Assembly (NCBI GenBank): GCA_022606425.2 | Contig: JAHDVF020001364.1 | Location: 434,001 to 498,000 of the forward strand | Source of the DNA: Lepidostoma basale | Lineage: Eukaryota; Arthropoda; Insecta; Trichoptera; Lepidostomatidae | DNA: 64,000 nucleotides | Direction: 5' to 3' | Shown here: in pieces, positions 19,937 to 30,840 of the stretch | Numbering within the stretch: position 1 is the stretch's first letter | Layout of the letters: every line of letters starts with the position of its first letter | Notes under the pieces: model-generated | Databases searched by the model: none | Seen by the model: only the letters and a program-made list of their open reading frames with translations | Told to the model about the DNA's origin: nothing | Program-made: the position numbers and the translations under genes

Positions 19937-20540
19937 TTTTTTTTAGAGGTTCGGTTTTTAAACTGGCAACATTGTTTCTACAGACTGTCAATTTGACAGT
20001 TGACAGTTGATTTATAGTCCGTATGTTTTGCCATTTCACCCAGTTGCTCGATAAAGTTGTCGAAAATTGGACTTCACGATTGCGCTTCATTCGAGCTAAC
20101 CGTGGCGCTTGTATGCCCGAAATCATATTTAAACATAATATCATAGACATTAACATTATTTTAATGTGTTTTTTTTTCATTTTGAATTTGTAATTCTTTA
20201 TACACACTGTAACATAAAGGGTGTTTTTTTTAGAGGTATACAAATTCAAAATGAAAAAAAAACACATTTAAATAATGTTAATGTCTATGATATTGGCTTT
20301 ATTTAATAGATAATTTTATGCCATTATTGTTTAAATATGATTTCGGTAAATATGCATATGAGTGCCACGGCTAGCTCGAATGAAGCGCAATCGTGAAGTA
20401 TAATTTTCGACACCTTAATTGAGCAACTGGGTGAAATGGCAAAACGTACTGACTAAAAAACAACTGTCAACTGTCAAATTGACAGTCTGTAGAAACAATG
20501 TTGCCAGTAAAACCAAACCTCTAAAAAAAACATGCTATAC
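19937..20540. mobile_element. Two mariner-like ends in head-to-head inversion
   Basis: 19937-20235 is repeated in inverse orientation at 20225-20540. Each copy has TTTTTTTAGAGGT at its outer end, AACTGGCAACATTGTTTC nearby, and a stretch around 'CATATTTAAACATAAT' inside. The junction carries another GTGTTTTTTTTAGAGGT at 20221-20237. The terminal motif is, as I remember it, that of an abundant insect Tc1/mariner-type family. No transposase frame is preserved. Confidence 0.6.
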
Positions 20541-20640
20541 TTTCATCCTTCTTTTGCCAGTATGCTTCACTTCCAAGGGCCGGCACAAGAACACCGTTGT
20601 GCACTGCCATCTTAGCTTTTGCGTGCACTTAATTGTGATG
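20541..20640 (-). mobile_element. RTE-like group A LINE scrap
   Basis: The complement encodes the MAVHNGVLVPALG and WQKKDES region of group A in about 90 bases. Confidence 0.6.
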
Positions 20641-20685
20641 CGTAATAACAGTGTTTTAAATTTAAAAAGTTAATAATGTTGAAGC

Positions 20686-20935
20686 CAGCGGCGGTACTCC
20701 CATAGAAGCCCAGAAGCCCGGCTTGCGTAAGAAATTTTGAATTAAAACCCCAAAATCTAAGTAATCGTGCCCCCGCATAAACCAACAATCGCACCAAATC
20801 ACCTTCCAACAATGTTTCCATCAAACGTAAGAGGAATAGCCACAAGAGCTGAACCTCTGTAAGCCAGAAGAGGTTTTGATTCAAAATTTCTTACGCAAGC
20901 CGGGCTTCTGGGCTTCTATGGGAGTACCGCCACTG
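20686..20935. mobile_element. hAT-type MITE, copy 2
   Basis: 250 bases bounded by inverted repeats of about 60 bases (CAGCGGCGGTACTCC at the left, GGAGTACCGCCACTG at the right). Flanks GTTGAAGC and GTTGAGGT match at six of eight positions, an eroded hAT-type target duplication. It lies just downstream of the FDX2 stop codon and may be inside its 3' UTR. Confidence 0.85.
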
Positions 20936-20994
20936 GTTGAGGTATGATAGTGTTTCGGTCAAAACAATGGATTATGCATCAACCCAGTCAGCCA

Positions 20995-21098
20995 CTAATG
21001 CGGAGTGGGCTTGTGACCGTCCACGTAGAAGTTTCTGGTAGCCTTGGGCAGCTGCAGCTGCATCCCTTCTAGCTCCCGCGTCAATGTTATTTGACAAC
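20995..21098 (-). CDS. FDX2: Mitochondrial ferredoxin FDX2, exon 5 (C-terminus)
   Basis: After acceptor CTACAG the exon encodes the end of the protein: CQITLTRELEGM, then LPKATRNFYVDGHKP and TPH with stop TAG at 20997-20995. The cysteine at its start is the fourth [2Fe-2S] ligand, 36 residues after the third. The YVDGHKP C-terminal motif is characteristic of FDX2-class ferredoxins. The first two bases complete a glycine codon begun in exon 4. Confidence 0.93.
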
Positions 21099-21141
21099 CT
21101 GTAGAAAAAATTAATAAATGTAAAATCTAAATAATAATCTA

Positions 21142-21890
21142 CGAGGGTTGTCCGTAAAATAAGTTTCCCTATTTTTTTTCACAATGAAAACCATTTTTAT
21201 ATACAACGAGCAATACATCATTGGAGAGCTAAGACTTTCAGCTATTTTTCTACATAGTCCTCGTTGACTTCGATGCACTTTTTCATCTGGATCACCATCT
21301 TTTTGATTCCCCGGTCATAGAAGTCTCCCGCCAGGCCGTGAAGGTAGCTCAGAACCTCTTCTTTCAGCTCCTCTTCGTTTGCAAAATGCGTTCCACCAAG
21401 GTGTTTCTTCAAATCAGGGAAGAGATGGTAGTCGCTCGGGGCCAAGTCCGGACTGTATGGTGGGTGTAGGACGATCTCCCATCTGAATTTCTCAAATGAA
21501 CGCGGTGGTGACCTTGTCGGTGAGCGTTGTCCTGATGAAAATGGATTCCGTGCGCCCTTCTTTGAATTCTTTGCACCACTTGCGCTCCATTTGAACACTC
21601 ATGCACGTTTCTCCATACACTTCTGTTAGTTTAAAAAGAATTTCCGTCGCCGAATGGCCTTTGGCACACAAAAAACGAATCACGGAGCGTACTTCAGACC
21701 TCGCGGGCGATGCGATTGGGAGCTCCATTATTTACGGCTGCCGAAGCGAGACTGACCGTCGCAGCGAGTTCGGCTGGGTGGGGATGTAGAGGGGGAAGTC
21801 CAAGCTACGATCCAGTGTTGCTGGATTGCACGTAACAGCGATCCGCCCACCCGTGGCAAACAGGGAAACTTATTTTACGGACAACCCTTG
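21142..21890 (-). mobile_element. Internally deleted mariner element
   Basis: Terminal inverted repeats of 29 bases with one mismatch (21142-21170 and 21862-21890) are flanked by TA on both sides. The minus strand carries a transposase N-terminus (VRSVIRFLCAKGHSATEI) that runs, through a deletion, into a different frame with HQDNA and then PPYSPDLAPSDYHLFPDLKKHL, the region of the second and third catalytic aspartates. At 749 bases it is much shorter than the usual 1.3 kb and lacks the first catalytic aspartate region, so it cannot encode transposase. It lies in FDX2 intron 4. Confidence 0.92.
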
Positions 21891-22139
21891 TATCAAATAA
21901 AACAGAGTGGTCACTTTTATATAATAAAAGGGGGTGGAGTCGTGTATAAAGGTGGAGGCGGTGTAACAATGTAACAATTGCATGTCATTTTACATAGGGA
22001 AAACAACGCATAATTTCAACATTACAATGAATGAACATATTAGATGCCTTTCTAGTATTAATTTTTTTCCATGTTTTCCAAGGTCTTCCTCTACTTTTAG
22101 TTCCGTTTAAATCATTAACAAACGAGTATATTTTTTTAA

Positions 22140-22500
22140 CAATTTTTCTAACTAACTAACCATCACGCCGTCTCTCCGAAGGGGTAGGAAGAAAGAATGG
22201 ACTGCCACACTTTTCTTTCCTGACATAATATATTATAATAAAGAAAGAATGGTAAAAACAATATATGTTAACGATACAAATGGAACTAGAAATAGAGGAA
22301 AACGTGGCACGATCAAATAAATCAAATATTGAATGACGGCCATGTGAGGAGTCAGAGAAATCGACGCACATGCATGACACGATGTATGAATGTTGAGGAT
22401 GCGAGAGAAATATGTCAGGAAAGAAAAGTGTGGCAGTCCATTCTTTCTGCCTACCCCTTCGGAGAGACGGTGTCTGGTTAGTTAGTTATTTAGTGAGTTA
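22140..22500. mobile_element. RTE-like group A fragments in inverted pair
   Basis: 22145-22225 is the complement of the group A 3' end with its (GTTA)n tail. 22236-22500 is a plus-strand copy (VKTIYVNDTNGTRN, KRGTIK, CMNVEDAREICQER) with the same tail. They lie head to head in FDX2 intron 4. Confidence 0.75.
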
Positions 22501-22785
22501 GTCATTAGATAATGCCTTAGAAGGGCGAAACATGTCATTCCATCTAAAATATAATAAAACTTCTAGAAGACATATTTCATTCATATTAATTATTTATTTT
22601 GTTGGACGATCGAAGTGTGCGTGGGAGCTGCCTGTTGGTGGCAATGAGGTTCGCAACCCATCACACCGCGTCTCTCGCGGAGCGAAAAGAGAAGGATGGA
22701 GTGTCACATCCGTTAAAATGTGACAGTCCATTCTTTCTGCCTACCCTTTCGGGGAGACGGCGTGATGGTTAGTTAGTTAATTATT
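22500..22785 (+). repeat. MITE-like fragment followed by group A 3' end
   Basis: 22505-22590 resembles the 12600-13030 repeat family. 22720-22785 is a lone group A 3' end (the CTACC..GGGGAGACGGCGTGATGG signature with (GTTA)n). Confidence 0.6.
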
Positions 22786-22805
22786 TAATATGGATTTTTA
22801 CATCA

Positions 22806-23375
<570 letters not shown>

Positions 23376-23549
23376 AGGATTTCTAGCACACAACTCCAAT
23401 TAAACTAGCATGTTAAACCTGTTTGATATTGATAATGTATAGCGATAGTGAAATAATGGGTTGAGAAAATCAACTAATTTTCTTATAGAAATACAAATTT
23501 ACAAATGCATTAATATTATATTTAATAATGCCACATCACAAATTAGGTG

Positions 23550-23735
23550 CTTCATCTTCTTCTTCCTCAGCCTATTCCCGTCCAATCCTGGACAAAAGCC
23601 TTATCCATTCGCTTCCACCCCAATCTGTCTTGTGCGGACTGCATCCAGGTTATTCCGACGCGCTGTTCAGATCATCCTTCCACGGTAGTTGCAGTCGCCC
23701 TGCACTTCTCTTTGCTGTCTACGGTCTCCAATAAT
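23550..23735 (-). mobile_element. RTE-like group B LINE 3' fragment
   Basis: In complement it repeats the 3' end of the 22990-23375 copy (GRPQLRWKDD to the FVQDWTGIG region, then a GAAGAAGAAG tail). Confidence 0.75.
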
Positions 23736-24225
23736 AAATAATAATAATATGCTAACTTCTAAAGCGCCGTTTTTGTGATGTAATCACCTCAAGGGCGCAT
23801 TAAGACATGTTTTAAATCTAAAAATCTAAATGTGACCGCTTAAAAAGCGATTGGTTAAAAAGTATAGTAGAACAAAGTATGAATGTTTAAATTGGGTATG
23901 AAATATGAAAAAGATGGGTTTTCAGCTTAGATCTGAAATCTGTCGGATCATTTATGCATCTGAGGTGTGAAGGAAGATTGTTCCAAGCTGATGGGCCGGC
24001 TACCGCAAACGCTCGATCCCCGAGATTTGTACTGGGGCAACGCTTCGGCTCAACTAATCTTCCAATTGCTGACGAGTTCGCCAAGCGAAGTGTGGATTTC
24101 CTTGTATTTAGGCTGTCCGTTATACAGAGTTCAGATATATAACTTGGTGCCATTCCATTCCATGTGGGATGTTGTGTTATATGGGACTTTTTTGGAATGC
24201 CTTTAATGAGTCTTGCTGCTGCATT
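23736..24225 (-). mobile_element. CR1-like LINE 3' fragment
   Basis: The minus strand encodes AARLIKGIPKKSHITQHP, MAPSYISELCITDSLN and RAFAVAGPSAWNNLPSHLRC, ending near 23887, followed by the 3' UTR with the 'AAGGGCGC' signature and an ATT-repeat tail at 23736-23750. At 24225 it joins group B sequence. Confidence 0.85.
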
Positions 24226-24492
24226 GAACCAAGTCAGCAGTCTTCTTGTCCACTTTTCATCTGAGCTTCTGGCTACGTGACCTGCCCATTGCCATTTTAG
24301 AGTCGCCACCCGGTGGATGATGTCAGTGACCTTTGTTTTTTTCCCTCACCGTATCGTTTCTGACTCTGTCTCTTAGGCTTATTACTAACACGGCTCTTTG
24401 GGTCACTCGTAGTTTCTCGGCACTTTGTTTGGACAGTGTAACAGTTTCAAGACCATAAGTACCAACTGGCAGAACGCAGGCTTCATAGACTT
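24226..24492 (-). mobile_element. RTE-like group B LINE fragment
   Basis: In complement it encodes an RV-TQRAVL-like region, the RDRVRN..VREK region, VATLKWQWAGHVARSSDEKW and TRRLLTW, where it runs in frame into the CR1-like fragment. The other end is at about 24490. Confidence 0.75.
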
Positions 24493-24494
24493 TT

Positions 24495-24808
24495 CATCTG
24501 AAAGTATAATATATTGTCTGAATAGAGACGAAGACGCAAATTGGAAACTGAATATGGATGATCAAGGTGCTTACAGGACTTATGACCTGTCATTGGTTGG
24601 GTTAAGCGCACGCTTTATGTAATTACAACATTTCCCATTCCACCTTTGTTATTATGATCATGCACGATAAATTTTGGAAGTTGTATATATACTCCAAATC
24701 CATACTTATCTTCACGTGTCAGTTTTAATTGGCAATCTATGTAGATTTGATTACACTTGTCAATCTTTTTAAGATTAACCTATATAATCCACCCACTAAC
24801 GCCATCTA
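24495..24808 (+). repeat. Dispersed repeat X, copy 2, left part
   Basis: Matches the hallmark order of repeat X (AGAGACGAAGACGCAAATTG, GACCTGTCATTGGTTGGG, CTAACGCCATCTA) and is split at 24808 by the next element; it resumes at 25153. Confidence 0.7.
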
Positions 24809-25152
24809 AGGAGTAAGTGGGATCCTATTGACTCGTCGAGCGGTGCATGGCCATCACCATGGTGATGGCCATGCTACGCTGGAGGATTGATCTGATCACA
24901 AGTACCTGTCCACACCTCCTCGACTTTGGTCTCCCCTGGAAACTATGCGAAATGTTAGAGACCGAGTGTGAATAACCTCGGTGGATAATATTGATGCATA
25001 GGCTAACGTGGAAGGACACCTCGCCAACCCGTCTGGCAAGCGTGGCGTTGTAATGCCAACCACCCCCGGTATGACATGTCACACATGGAGAAGTATGGGG
25101 GAGGCCTATGTCCAGCAGTGGACGACAACGGCTATTAAAGAAGAAGAAGAAG
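24809..25152 (+). mobile_element. SINE-like insertion with 11-base target duplication
   Basis: 344 bases without a coding frame, ending in a (GAA)n-type tail and flanked by AACGCCATCTA at 24798-24808 and 25153-25163. The last part (GGGGAGGCCTATGTCCAGCA) resembles the 3' end of group B LINEs, which would let it use the LINE machinery. The interior includes an inverted stretch ATGGCCATCACC-ATGGTGATGGCCAT at about 24847-24872. Confidence 0.7.
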
Positions 25153-25335
25153 AACGCCATCTATGGAGAATGATTTTTAGCATTTAGCAAACTACTTTAT
25201 TAACACAATGCGAAGGCTATCGCCTATTAACGTATTGTTTTTTAGAAGTCTTAGAAGTAATTTGAATTAACCACCCACCATGGGTGAAAATCCAGGACTC
25301 GTAAGTATACATTCACAAAAATATATATATTGTCC
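25153..25335 (+). repeat. Dispersed repeat X, copy 2, right part
   Basis: Continues the repeat interrupted at 24808, with AACGCCATCTATGG and CACCATGGGTGAAAATCCAG. It ends within about 20 bases of FDX2 exon 3. Confidence 0.65.
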
Positions 25336-25350
25336 GTTTTATGTACGAAC

Positions 25351-25457
25351 CTTCCATGTGGATTCCATATCTATGGGCGAGGTACAGGACATTGTCTCCG
25401 ACTTTCCCTTTCACAAGAATTTTGGCTCCAGTCTTGTCAATATAGGTTATGTTAACT
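25351..25457 (-). CDS. FDX2: Mitochondrial ferredoxin FDX2, exon 3
   Basis: Acceptor TTTTCAG, 107 bases, donor GTTCGT. It encodes VNITYIDKTGAKILVKGKVG and DNVLYLAHRYGIHMEG, the beta-strand core of the [2Fe-2S] ferredoxin fold just before the cluster-binding loop. The first base completes a valine codon from exon 2 and the last base starts the glycine codon of exon 4. Confidence 0.95.
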
Positions 25458-25576
25458 CTGAAAATATACAAAATCCTAATTAAGAGAACAGTAATTATGT
25501 CTCTATGCCTACTCCTGTTAAAAATGGAATAAAAGAGGCGATATGTCACTGCAGAATATGATGGGTAGGTACTCAC

Positions 25577-25628
25577 ACTTCTTCTTCCGATTTGGGGTCC
25601 TGCCACTCGTATTCGCCGTGAAACAATT
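25577..25628 (-). CDS. FDX2: Mitochondrial ferredoxin FDX2, exon 2
   Basis: Acceptor GTTTAG, 52 bases, donor GTGAGT. It encodes LFHGEYEWQDPKSEEEV. The GEYEWQDPKS motif is conserved in animal FDX2 proteins just before the ferredoxin fold. Confidence 0.9.
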
Positions 25629-25780
25629 CTAAACAAATAAATAATTTAATTAAATTGGCTATTTAATAAAGCAGCATCTTCTATTTTAGTTTTGTTTCCT
25701 CTATCTCGTCATGTTATAGTTTAAAATGCGAAGGAAGTCGAATCATTGCGCAACTTTCAAATAAAAAAAACTATACATAC

Positions 25781-25904
25781 TGTTTGTGGTCGTTATACCG
25801 CGCTGTGCCCCCCAGTTGGTCTGCTCCTTGTAATAATTGCATATTTTAAATCGTTTCGCGTGACACCGCAAGCTATTCAAAAGACATTTCATTACAATGG
25901 TCAT
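25781..25904 (-). CDS. FDX2: Mitochondrial ferredoxin FDX2, exon 1 (targeting peptide)
   Basis: ATG at 25904-25902 with AAA at -3 to -1; a second in-frame ATG lies four codons on. It encodes 41 residues with basic and hydrophobic residues and no acidic residue in the first 26 (MKCLLNSLRCHAKRFK), as expected of a mitochondrial presequence, then donor GTATGT. With exons 2-5 it gives 175 residues, close to the usual FDX2 length. FDX2 passes electrons from ferredoxin reductase to the mitochondrial Fe-S cluster assembly complex. Exon 1 is the least conserved part and rests on the start, charge and splice phase. Confidence 0.8.
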
Positions 25905-26125
25905 TTTCGCGGCTGTCAAATTTGTAGGTTAGGATTCTTATGTTTACATCCCATACAGCTGACCATAATGCTGCCAGATTACAAAAATATATAAAGATAT
26001 TTCTTCAAGGCACATCCAATAAAAAATTAAAGTTCAAATTTATTTGTTTTCAAAATAAATTAAGTATACTTTGGAGGAGACGTTGTGTTTACATTTCATA
26101 CAGAATGGCCATTTTATTCTATTGT
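25905..26125 (-). promoter_or_regulatory. Probable FDX2 upstream region
   Basis: It lies immediately 5' of the FDX2 start. A stretch TGTTTACATCCCATACAG at about 25939-25956 recurs imperfectly at about 26088-26105. No TATA box stands out. The promoter role is inferred from position. Confidence 0.3.
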
Positions 26126-26880
26126 CAATGCGCACTGATAGCAGAGTCGGAAGACGAACTTCAAAAACTTGTAAATAGATTTCAGACTTCGGCCGCCAAC
26201 TTCAATATGATGATCTCAGTTGAAAAAACAAAAACCATGACATTCTCAAAATAACCCTTAGGATGCAGGTTATCCTTAAATGATAGAATGCTGGAACAGG
26301 TTGCAAAGTTTAGATATCTGGGAGTGGATCTGCTCAGTCAAAATGATCTTGTCAGTGAAACAATAGGACAAGTCAACAAGGCTTCGGCGGTATCAGGTTG
26401 TCTGAAGGATATAATATGGAAAAACAAGTATATGAGAACTGACAGTAAGGTCAGAATATACAAAAACTGCGTAAGGCCTATACTGACATATAGCATTGAG
26501 ACCAAAGCGGATATCACAAGAACGAAGGCTAAAGTACGGGTGGCAGAGATGAGGACGCTGAGAATGATAGCAGGAAGGACTATTCGAGATAGGGTGAGGA
26601 ACACGGCTATCCGCGAGATCTGCAAGGTGGAGGATATTGTGAGATGGGGCAGACAACGCAGAAGAAACTTGAATGCGCACGTGCAGAGGATGGATCCCAC
26701 CAGAATCCCACACGCTGTGGCGCATCAGATTCCTGCCGGCTGCTGTCCCCCCGGAAGAACGCCGAAGAGATGGAGAGATAGTTGGGAGTCAACCTCCCGA
26801 GAGTGGACAGCCTGATTTCAGGAACAGACCAAAGGTCTATAAGGAGAATAAGAAGAAGACAATGCGTATCGATAGGTAAG
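26126..26880 (+). mobile_element. RTE-like group D LINE fragment
   Basis: The frame 26288-26815 encodes FRYLGVDLLSQNDLVSETI, SAVSGCLKDIIWKNKYMR and RDRVRNTAIREICKVEDIVR, with PPGRTPKRWRDSWE near the end. An upstream piece (ALIAESEDELQKLVNRFQTS) lies in another frame. An AAGAAGAAG tail occurs at about 26848. Confidence 0.85.
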
Positions 26881-27059
26881 GGTAATCATAAAAGTATGGT
26901 CTTACTTTTTATTATAATTGATAGAAACTCATATATTTTCAAACCCGCCCGTGGCCACCCGACACTTTTTCTTTATCGCACAGCTAAATTGTAGTGGACT
27001 GGTCACACAGGGTAGTAAAATAATCTAATGGAGGCCTCGGATAAAGTATTTATTAGATT

Positions 27060-27530
27060 AACGTAATCTTATGCTTTTTGCAAATCGACAAACGCACAGA
27101 AAAGTTTGCGGTTTTGGGCCAGAAAGTTCTCTGTCAATGTACGAAGTCCAAAAATTTGATCCATACACCCTCTGCCATTCATAAAGGCACCTTGCATATC
27201 CCAAACTTTGTCACTCGTCAATTTTCTTACTCTTTCTATTAAAATTCTGCCATAGACTTCACCAACGACACTCAAAAGACTAATAGCTGTGTGGTTTCCA
27301 CATTCCATACGCGATCCTTTTCCTTTGTACAGGGGCATAATAACTGCTCTCCTCCAGGCTAGCGGCGTATATCCCTTCTCCAAGTACTGGTTAAATAACT
27401 TACATAGCCATGCAGAAACCACTTCGCCACCGCTTTTAATAAAATCTATGGCAATACAATCAAACCCAACAGCTTTTCCACTTTTCTGACGCTCAGCATA
27501 GACTGTTTTATCTCCCAGCATTCAGAACCA
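27060..27530 (-). mobile_element. RTE-like LINE fragment, RT core (group A type)
   Basis: The minus-strand frame 27521-27069 encodes GKAVGFDCIAIDFIKSGGE, LYKGKGSRMECGNH, ISLLSVVGEVYGRILIERV and FCAFVDLQKA, the RT region from motif 0 to motif A (F-x-D-x-x-KA). Both ends are missing. Confidence 0.85.
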
Positions 27531-28199
27531 ACCTGCCTCTGGGAGAGCAATCAAAATGCTGAGCATGATCGTTAGGAGCTACTTGTTGTCATCACGGGGG
27601 TGAAAGATGAATTGAATCGAAATTCACCCCCGATCTTAAACACTTACCCTTACTTAGTTACTTAATTCAATGTTTTGATGATTTATGTAATTAGCCAATT
27701 TTCTACCTTCTCCAAGTGTAATGTTGATTTCTCTGTAATCTTACAAACGATGTTTAGTTTAAATACCTCGTTTGAAAGCTAAAAATATGTGGATTATTTT
27801 CAAATAATCTGCACGAAAAATTTATGGGTGATTATTATTTTTAATCGCCTTTCTTTTAGAATTTGTATATAAAAATAATTAAACTGTTTGATATTTCCTT
27901 CTGGTATTTCCTAATGTGGACAGACAGATGTAGTTTTTGTATTGATAATAAATGTCTGTGGTGTTCACTAATTAATAAAATAAATTAAGTTTGATTATAA
28001 CTAACGGTTATTTTTTTATAAATTTTCAAAACACGGGACCTTGATAAATTAAAAAAAAAATACTTTAATTCGTTTTATCTCAAAAATGGTTCACTCTTGC
28101 ATAAAGCCTTACATGACATAAATCATCGGAAATAAACTCCCCTGCAACCTCCTAGAAGGAATGTATTCAATAACCAATAACCCTGTTAGCTAGTTAGAA
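27531..28199. other. Unassigned AT-rich stretch with a short inverted repeat
   Basis: 27585-27640 has GGGGGTGAAAGATGAA facing TTCACCCCCGATC, resembling the 'TCACGG..GTGAAA' part of the tandem repeat at 38.1-40.3 kb. The rest shows nothing I can name. Confidence 0.35.
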
Positions 28200-29072
28200 C
28201 GTTTCAATCCTGGGATTGGTTTGCAGCAATTTCTTCTATTCTTCCCTGTTTTGTGCGGCTCTTTTGAAATCTGCATATGATGAGCAGCGCACGTCCACCA
28301 ACAGGTCCTCCAGGTACTCTCGGCGTGGGCGTCCCCTAGAGTTTGTCCCCTCGGTCATACCCTCCATTATGGCATGCAAGAGACCTTCTTGACGTATTAC
28401 ATGGCCGATCCATCTTGCACGCCTATCGGACAAGGTCCCGAGCAGGTGCCTTCCTCCTTCGATTCCTTGAAGAACTTCCTCATTCGTGATGTGGTCTCTC
28501 CAGGAAATTCCTAATAGTCTTCTACAGGACCACATCTCAAAAGACTCTAGTCTCCGTTTATCTCTTTCGGATAGGCAGCATGTCTCGCAGCCGTACATCA
28601 AGATACTCCATACATAGGTCTTGATGAGGAGTATTCTCAGTTTTAGGTCTATATTATTTGGTTCTATTATTTTCGACCTTTTATTAAATGCAAGCCTAGC
28701 CTGATGTATATGGCCGTCAACCTCGCTCTTAGACCGACCGTCCCATGTTATTTTGCTCCCGAGGTAGACAAACTCCTTGGTGTTCTTTAGTGGAACTCCT
28801 GACATACTCTCATCTGATGTTGCGTTCGGCCTACAGTCAGCAGCTTTGTTTTGTCTTTATTTATCTTCATGTTGTAGCTATCTTGAAGAATGCCTTGCAA
28901 AGTTGCTAAGGTCTTCTGCAGTTCCTCCTCACTTTCAGCAACCATAGCAATATCGTCAGCAAACCTTATCATGTCTATATTTTGCCCGTGTATCAAGTCT
29001 CGCTCTCTCAAGTCGTCAATAACATTCTGTATATAAACGTTAAAAAGAGCAGGTGACAGAGAGCATCCCTGT
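28200..29072 (-). mobile_element. RTE-like group C LINE fragment
   Basis: Minus-strand frames 29011-28787 and 28805-28236 encode MIRFADDIAMVAESEEELQK (RT motif C, FADD), KNTKEFVYLGSKITWDGR, LLGISWRDHITNEEVLQ and TNSRGRPRREYLEDLLVDVR. It is one of the longer group C pieces; a frameshift separates the two frames. Confidence 0.88.
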
Positions 29073-29265
29073 ATATTTATTGTATTTTACCTGTTCTCAA
29101 TAGATGTCTTAAACTACGGTGACCGCAACTACGGTGGAAGGATGATCTGAACCAACATGTCCACATAATTTCGATGCAGTCTGCATAAGACAAGGTGGCA
29201 TGGAGTTGGTGGAGGAGACTTTTGTCTAAGAGTGGACGGGAACAGGCTGAAGAAGTTTACGAAGA
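29073..29265 (+). mobile_element. Jockey-like 3' UTR scrap joined to group B scrap
   Basis: 29073-29115 resembles the jockey-like 3' UTR ('TTACCTGTTCTCAATAGATG'). 29122-29265 is the group B 3' end, with GRPQLRWKDDLN and the HGVGGGDFCLRVDG region in broken frames. Confidence 0.6.
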
Positions 29266-29464
29266 GTTTGGTAAAAATACTTTAATATAATATAACAAAA
29301 TTCAAAACACACACATTATAATTTCGCAACATTATTATTTTCAATTCCGTGATTATTTTCTTACAAAATATATCAAATTTTATAAATAAAATACAAACAT
29401 TTCAACACACACGATGGTTGCACATCGAATAATGACAAATATACTATTAATATCGATAATTTGG

Positions 29465-30090
29465 GCGAGTGGAGAGGGATATTGAAAGAAGAGTTAGGGC
29501 AGGCAACAAAGTGAATGGTGCACTTAAAGTTGTCATCGCAAACAAAAACCTATCCAAAAAAGCTAGAATGGCAGTGCACAATGGTGTTCTTCTACTGACC
29601 CTTATGTATGGAAGCGAAGGAACTGGCAAAAGAAGGATGAAAGTAGAATAAATGCAGTAGAAATGAGATCTCTTAGACGAATGTGTGGATACTCTATGTG
29701 TGATAGTGTCGAATGAAAATATAAGAAGTGAATGCGATGCGAATGATGGTGTCATAAACAAAATAATGAAAGGATCATTAAGATGGTTTGGACACATGGA
29801 AAGAATGAATGAAGAAAGAATTATTAAAAAAAGTATATGTTAATGATGTAAATGGAATCAGAAATAGAATCGGAAGACCGAGGAAAACGTGGCACGATCA
29901 AATAAATCAAATATTGAATGTCGGCCATGTGAGGAGTCAGAGAAATCGACGCGCGTGTGCTTGACACGATGCATGAATGTTGAGGAAGCGAATTGAGAAA
30001 TATGTCAGGAAAAAAAAGTGTGGCAGTCCATTCTTTCTGCCTACCCCTTCGGGGAGACGGCGTGATGGTTAGTTAGTTAGTTTTTTTAAT
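29465..30090 (+). mobile_element. RTE-like group A LINE fragment
   Basis: The frame 29469-29651 encodes MERDIERRVRAGNKVNGALK and VLLLTLMYGSEG. Later pieces (SLRWFGHMERMNEERI, KTWHDQINQILNVGHV, the GETA end) are in other frames. The (GTTA)n tail is at 30067-30083. Confidence 0.85.
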
Positions 30091-30264
30091 TTATTACTTT
30101 CTTTATTAAATTTTCATATGAAGCACTCACTTTGTGGTTAGACATTTTAAACTTATAGATATAAATAATTTCAAATTTGGGGCCGCTTTTGTTTCTTCTG
30201 TATATCAATGACATTGATAATTACATCGAATCATCTAATTATCCGTTTACTCAAGTACTCTTTA

Positions 30265-30840
30265 CTGTTTACATCAGTAACCGTCAATGGGTCGGCTCTC
30301 CAAGTGGTACAAGAATACACATATCTTGGCCAAATCATACAATTAGGTAGAAACAATTTCGAGAAAGAAGCCGACCGAAGAATTCAGTTGGTTTGGGCAG
30401 CCTTTGGGAAATTACGTCATGTTCTCACTTCCAAAATACCACAATGCCTCAAGACTAAAGTCTTCAACCAGTGCGTTTTGCCAGTCATGACGTACGGAGC
30501 CGAGACGTGGACATTGACAAGAGGTCTGGTCTACAGATTCAAGGTTGCCCAGCGCGCCATGGAAAGAGCCATGCTTGGAATAACCTTGAGGGACAGATTT
30601 AGAAACGAATTTATTCGTCAACAAACCAAGGTGACTGAGGTGGCTCTACGGATAGGCGGGCTGAAGTGGCGGTGGGCTGGCCATATCTGTCGGAGAACCG
30701 ACAGCCGATGGGGAAGACGGGTTCTGGAGTGGAGACCGCGTACAGGATTACGTAGAGTTGGACGTCCCTCTGCCCGCTGGACCGACGATCTGAAGAGGAT
30801 TGCTGGACATGGATGGATGGGAGCGGCAATGGATAGGGGC
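30265..30840 (+). mobile_element. RTE-like group B LINE fragment
   Basis: The frame from 30208 encodes VTVNGSALQVVQEYTYLGQI, the WTLTRGLVYRFKVAQRAMER stretch and LKWRWAGHICRRTDSRWGRR. It is almost identical to the minus copy at 1159-1925 but its 3' end is replaced at 30841 by an inverted group A fragment. Confidence 0.85.
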
